Origin: an uncultured Phycisphaerales bacterium
GTDB lineage: Bacteria; Planctomycetota; Phycisphaerae; WQYP01
DNA length: 64,000 bases
Direction: 5' to 3'
Assembly: GCA_903845195.1 (NCBI GenBank)
Contig: CAIMWO010000053.1
Coordinates: forward strand, 46,503-110,502
Each line of letters begins with the position of its first letter. Within the stretch, counting starts at the first letter, position 1. Below are positions 63,857 through 64,000 of the stretch, one piece after another. The notes under the pieces were generated by a model, which ran no database searches, was not told where the DNA came from, and worked only from the letters and a program-made list of their open reading frames with translations. The translations under genes were made by a program, and so were the position numbers.

Positions 63857-64000
63857 AAATAGAGCATCTGCCAAAAGTTTTCCGCGTTATACACTTGCGC
63901 AATCGCGAAGAATATGGTGAACTCTGTGCATGGCACGGAGGCCGCCACAACCTCATGCGGAGAATTGCACGCTCACGGAGCTGGATGTCGCCACGGTCGC
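63857..64000. other. Right-edge region
   Basis: The 144 bases after the second STN-like gene reach the window edge. One frame from ATG 63930 (MARRPPQPHAENCTLTELDV) stays open to the end and could be the start of another gene, but 23 codons are too few to judge. Confidence 0.25.

Noticed and set aside
63930..64000. Start of a new gene at the right edge
   Set aside because: The frame is open, but 23 codons cannot establish it. Mentioned only in the edge entry.

Overview
The window reads as chromosomal DNA of a high-GC, Gram-negative, flagellated bacterium, most likely a planctomycete (Phycisphaerae or a near relative). This is inferred from gene content: several Hanks-type Ser/Thr kinases, one fused to a sulfatase-modifying (FGE-like) domain; a FHA/SpoIIE phosphatase; small secreted proteins resembling secretin N-terminal domains; lpxD; and a flagellar operon with FlbD and a MotE-like protein. 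No species can be named. There are two tRNA genes (Pro-UGG, Tyr-GUA), no rRNA and no CRISPR array.

Layout. 1-7 kb: aconitase (runs off the left edge), a methyltransferase, a secreted protein, metK, a rhomboid protease and tRNA-Pro. 7-19 kb: an accessory stretch with a glycosyltransferase of unusual composition, a DUF1566 protein, a DUF2461 protein, a ROK gene broken at a C8 run, an FAD oxidoreductase, a YkgJ-like Cys protein, L-rhamnose isomerase, a PfaD/nitronate monooxygenase-like protein, an RRM protein and a 57-residue DUF1328 membrane protein. 18-27 kb: sthA and hisD converge with overlapping ends, followed by cinA-lpxD-hisC-hisB-acylphosphatase-ABC-2 permease. 27-39 kb is rich in signalling genes: a tail-anchored kinase, an ethylene-receptor-like hybrid histidine kinase, a Gfo/Idh/MocA oxidoreductase, apt, a secreted glycoside hydrolase, FHA-GAF-SpoIIE phosphatase, kinase-FGE, tRNA-Tyr and a FixJ-type regulator.

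39.8-57.6 kb is one flagellar block on the minus strand. In transcription order it is TPR membrane protein, FlgN-like, FlrB-like kinase, FlrC-like sigma54 activator, then flgB-flgC-fliE-fliF-fliG-fliH-fliI-fliJ-motE-like-fliK-flgD-flgE-flbD, ending at a strong hairpin. A good sigma54 promoter match sits directly upstream of flgB, as expected if the kinase/activator pair controls the operon. 57.9-64 kb holds a secreted protein, an ABC ATPase with a lipoprotein binding protein (no permease seen), and two related secreted proteins that look like a tandem pair.

Beyond genes, intergenic gaps carry several different short repeats that all have a 7-base period (TGGTCAG-like, CTTCTTG-like, TTTTCTA-like), often as inverted arms around a terminator. 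Versions of them appear to lie in frame inside the flagellar histidine kinase and possibly the ABC ATPase. Two MITE-like elements lie inside the flagellar operon; one has perfect 18-bp inverted ends and TTA target duplications, one copy of which is the fliE stop codon. These repeats and the ethylene-receptor-like kinase are the most noteworthy observations.
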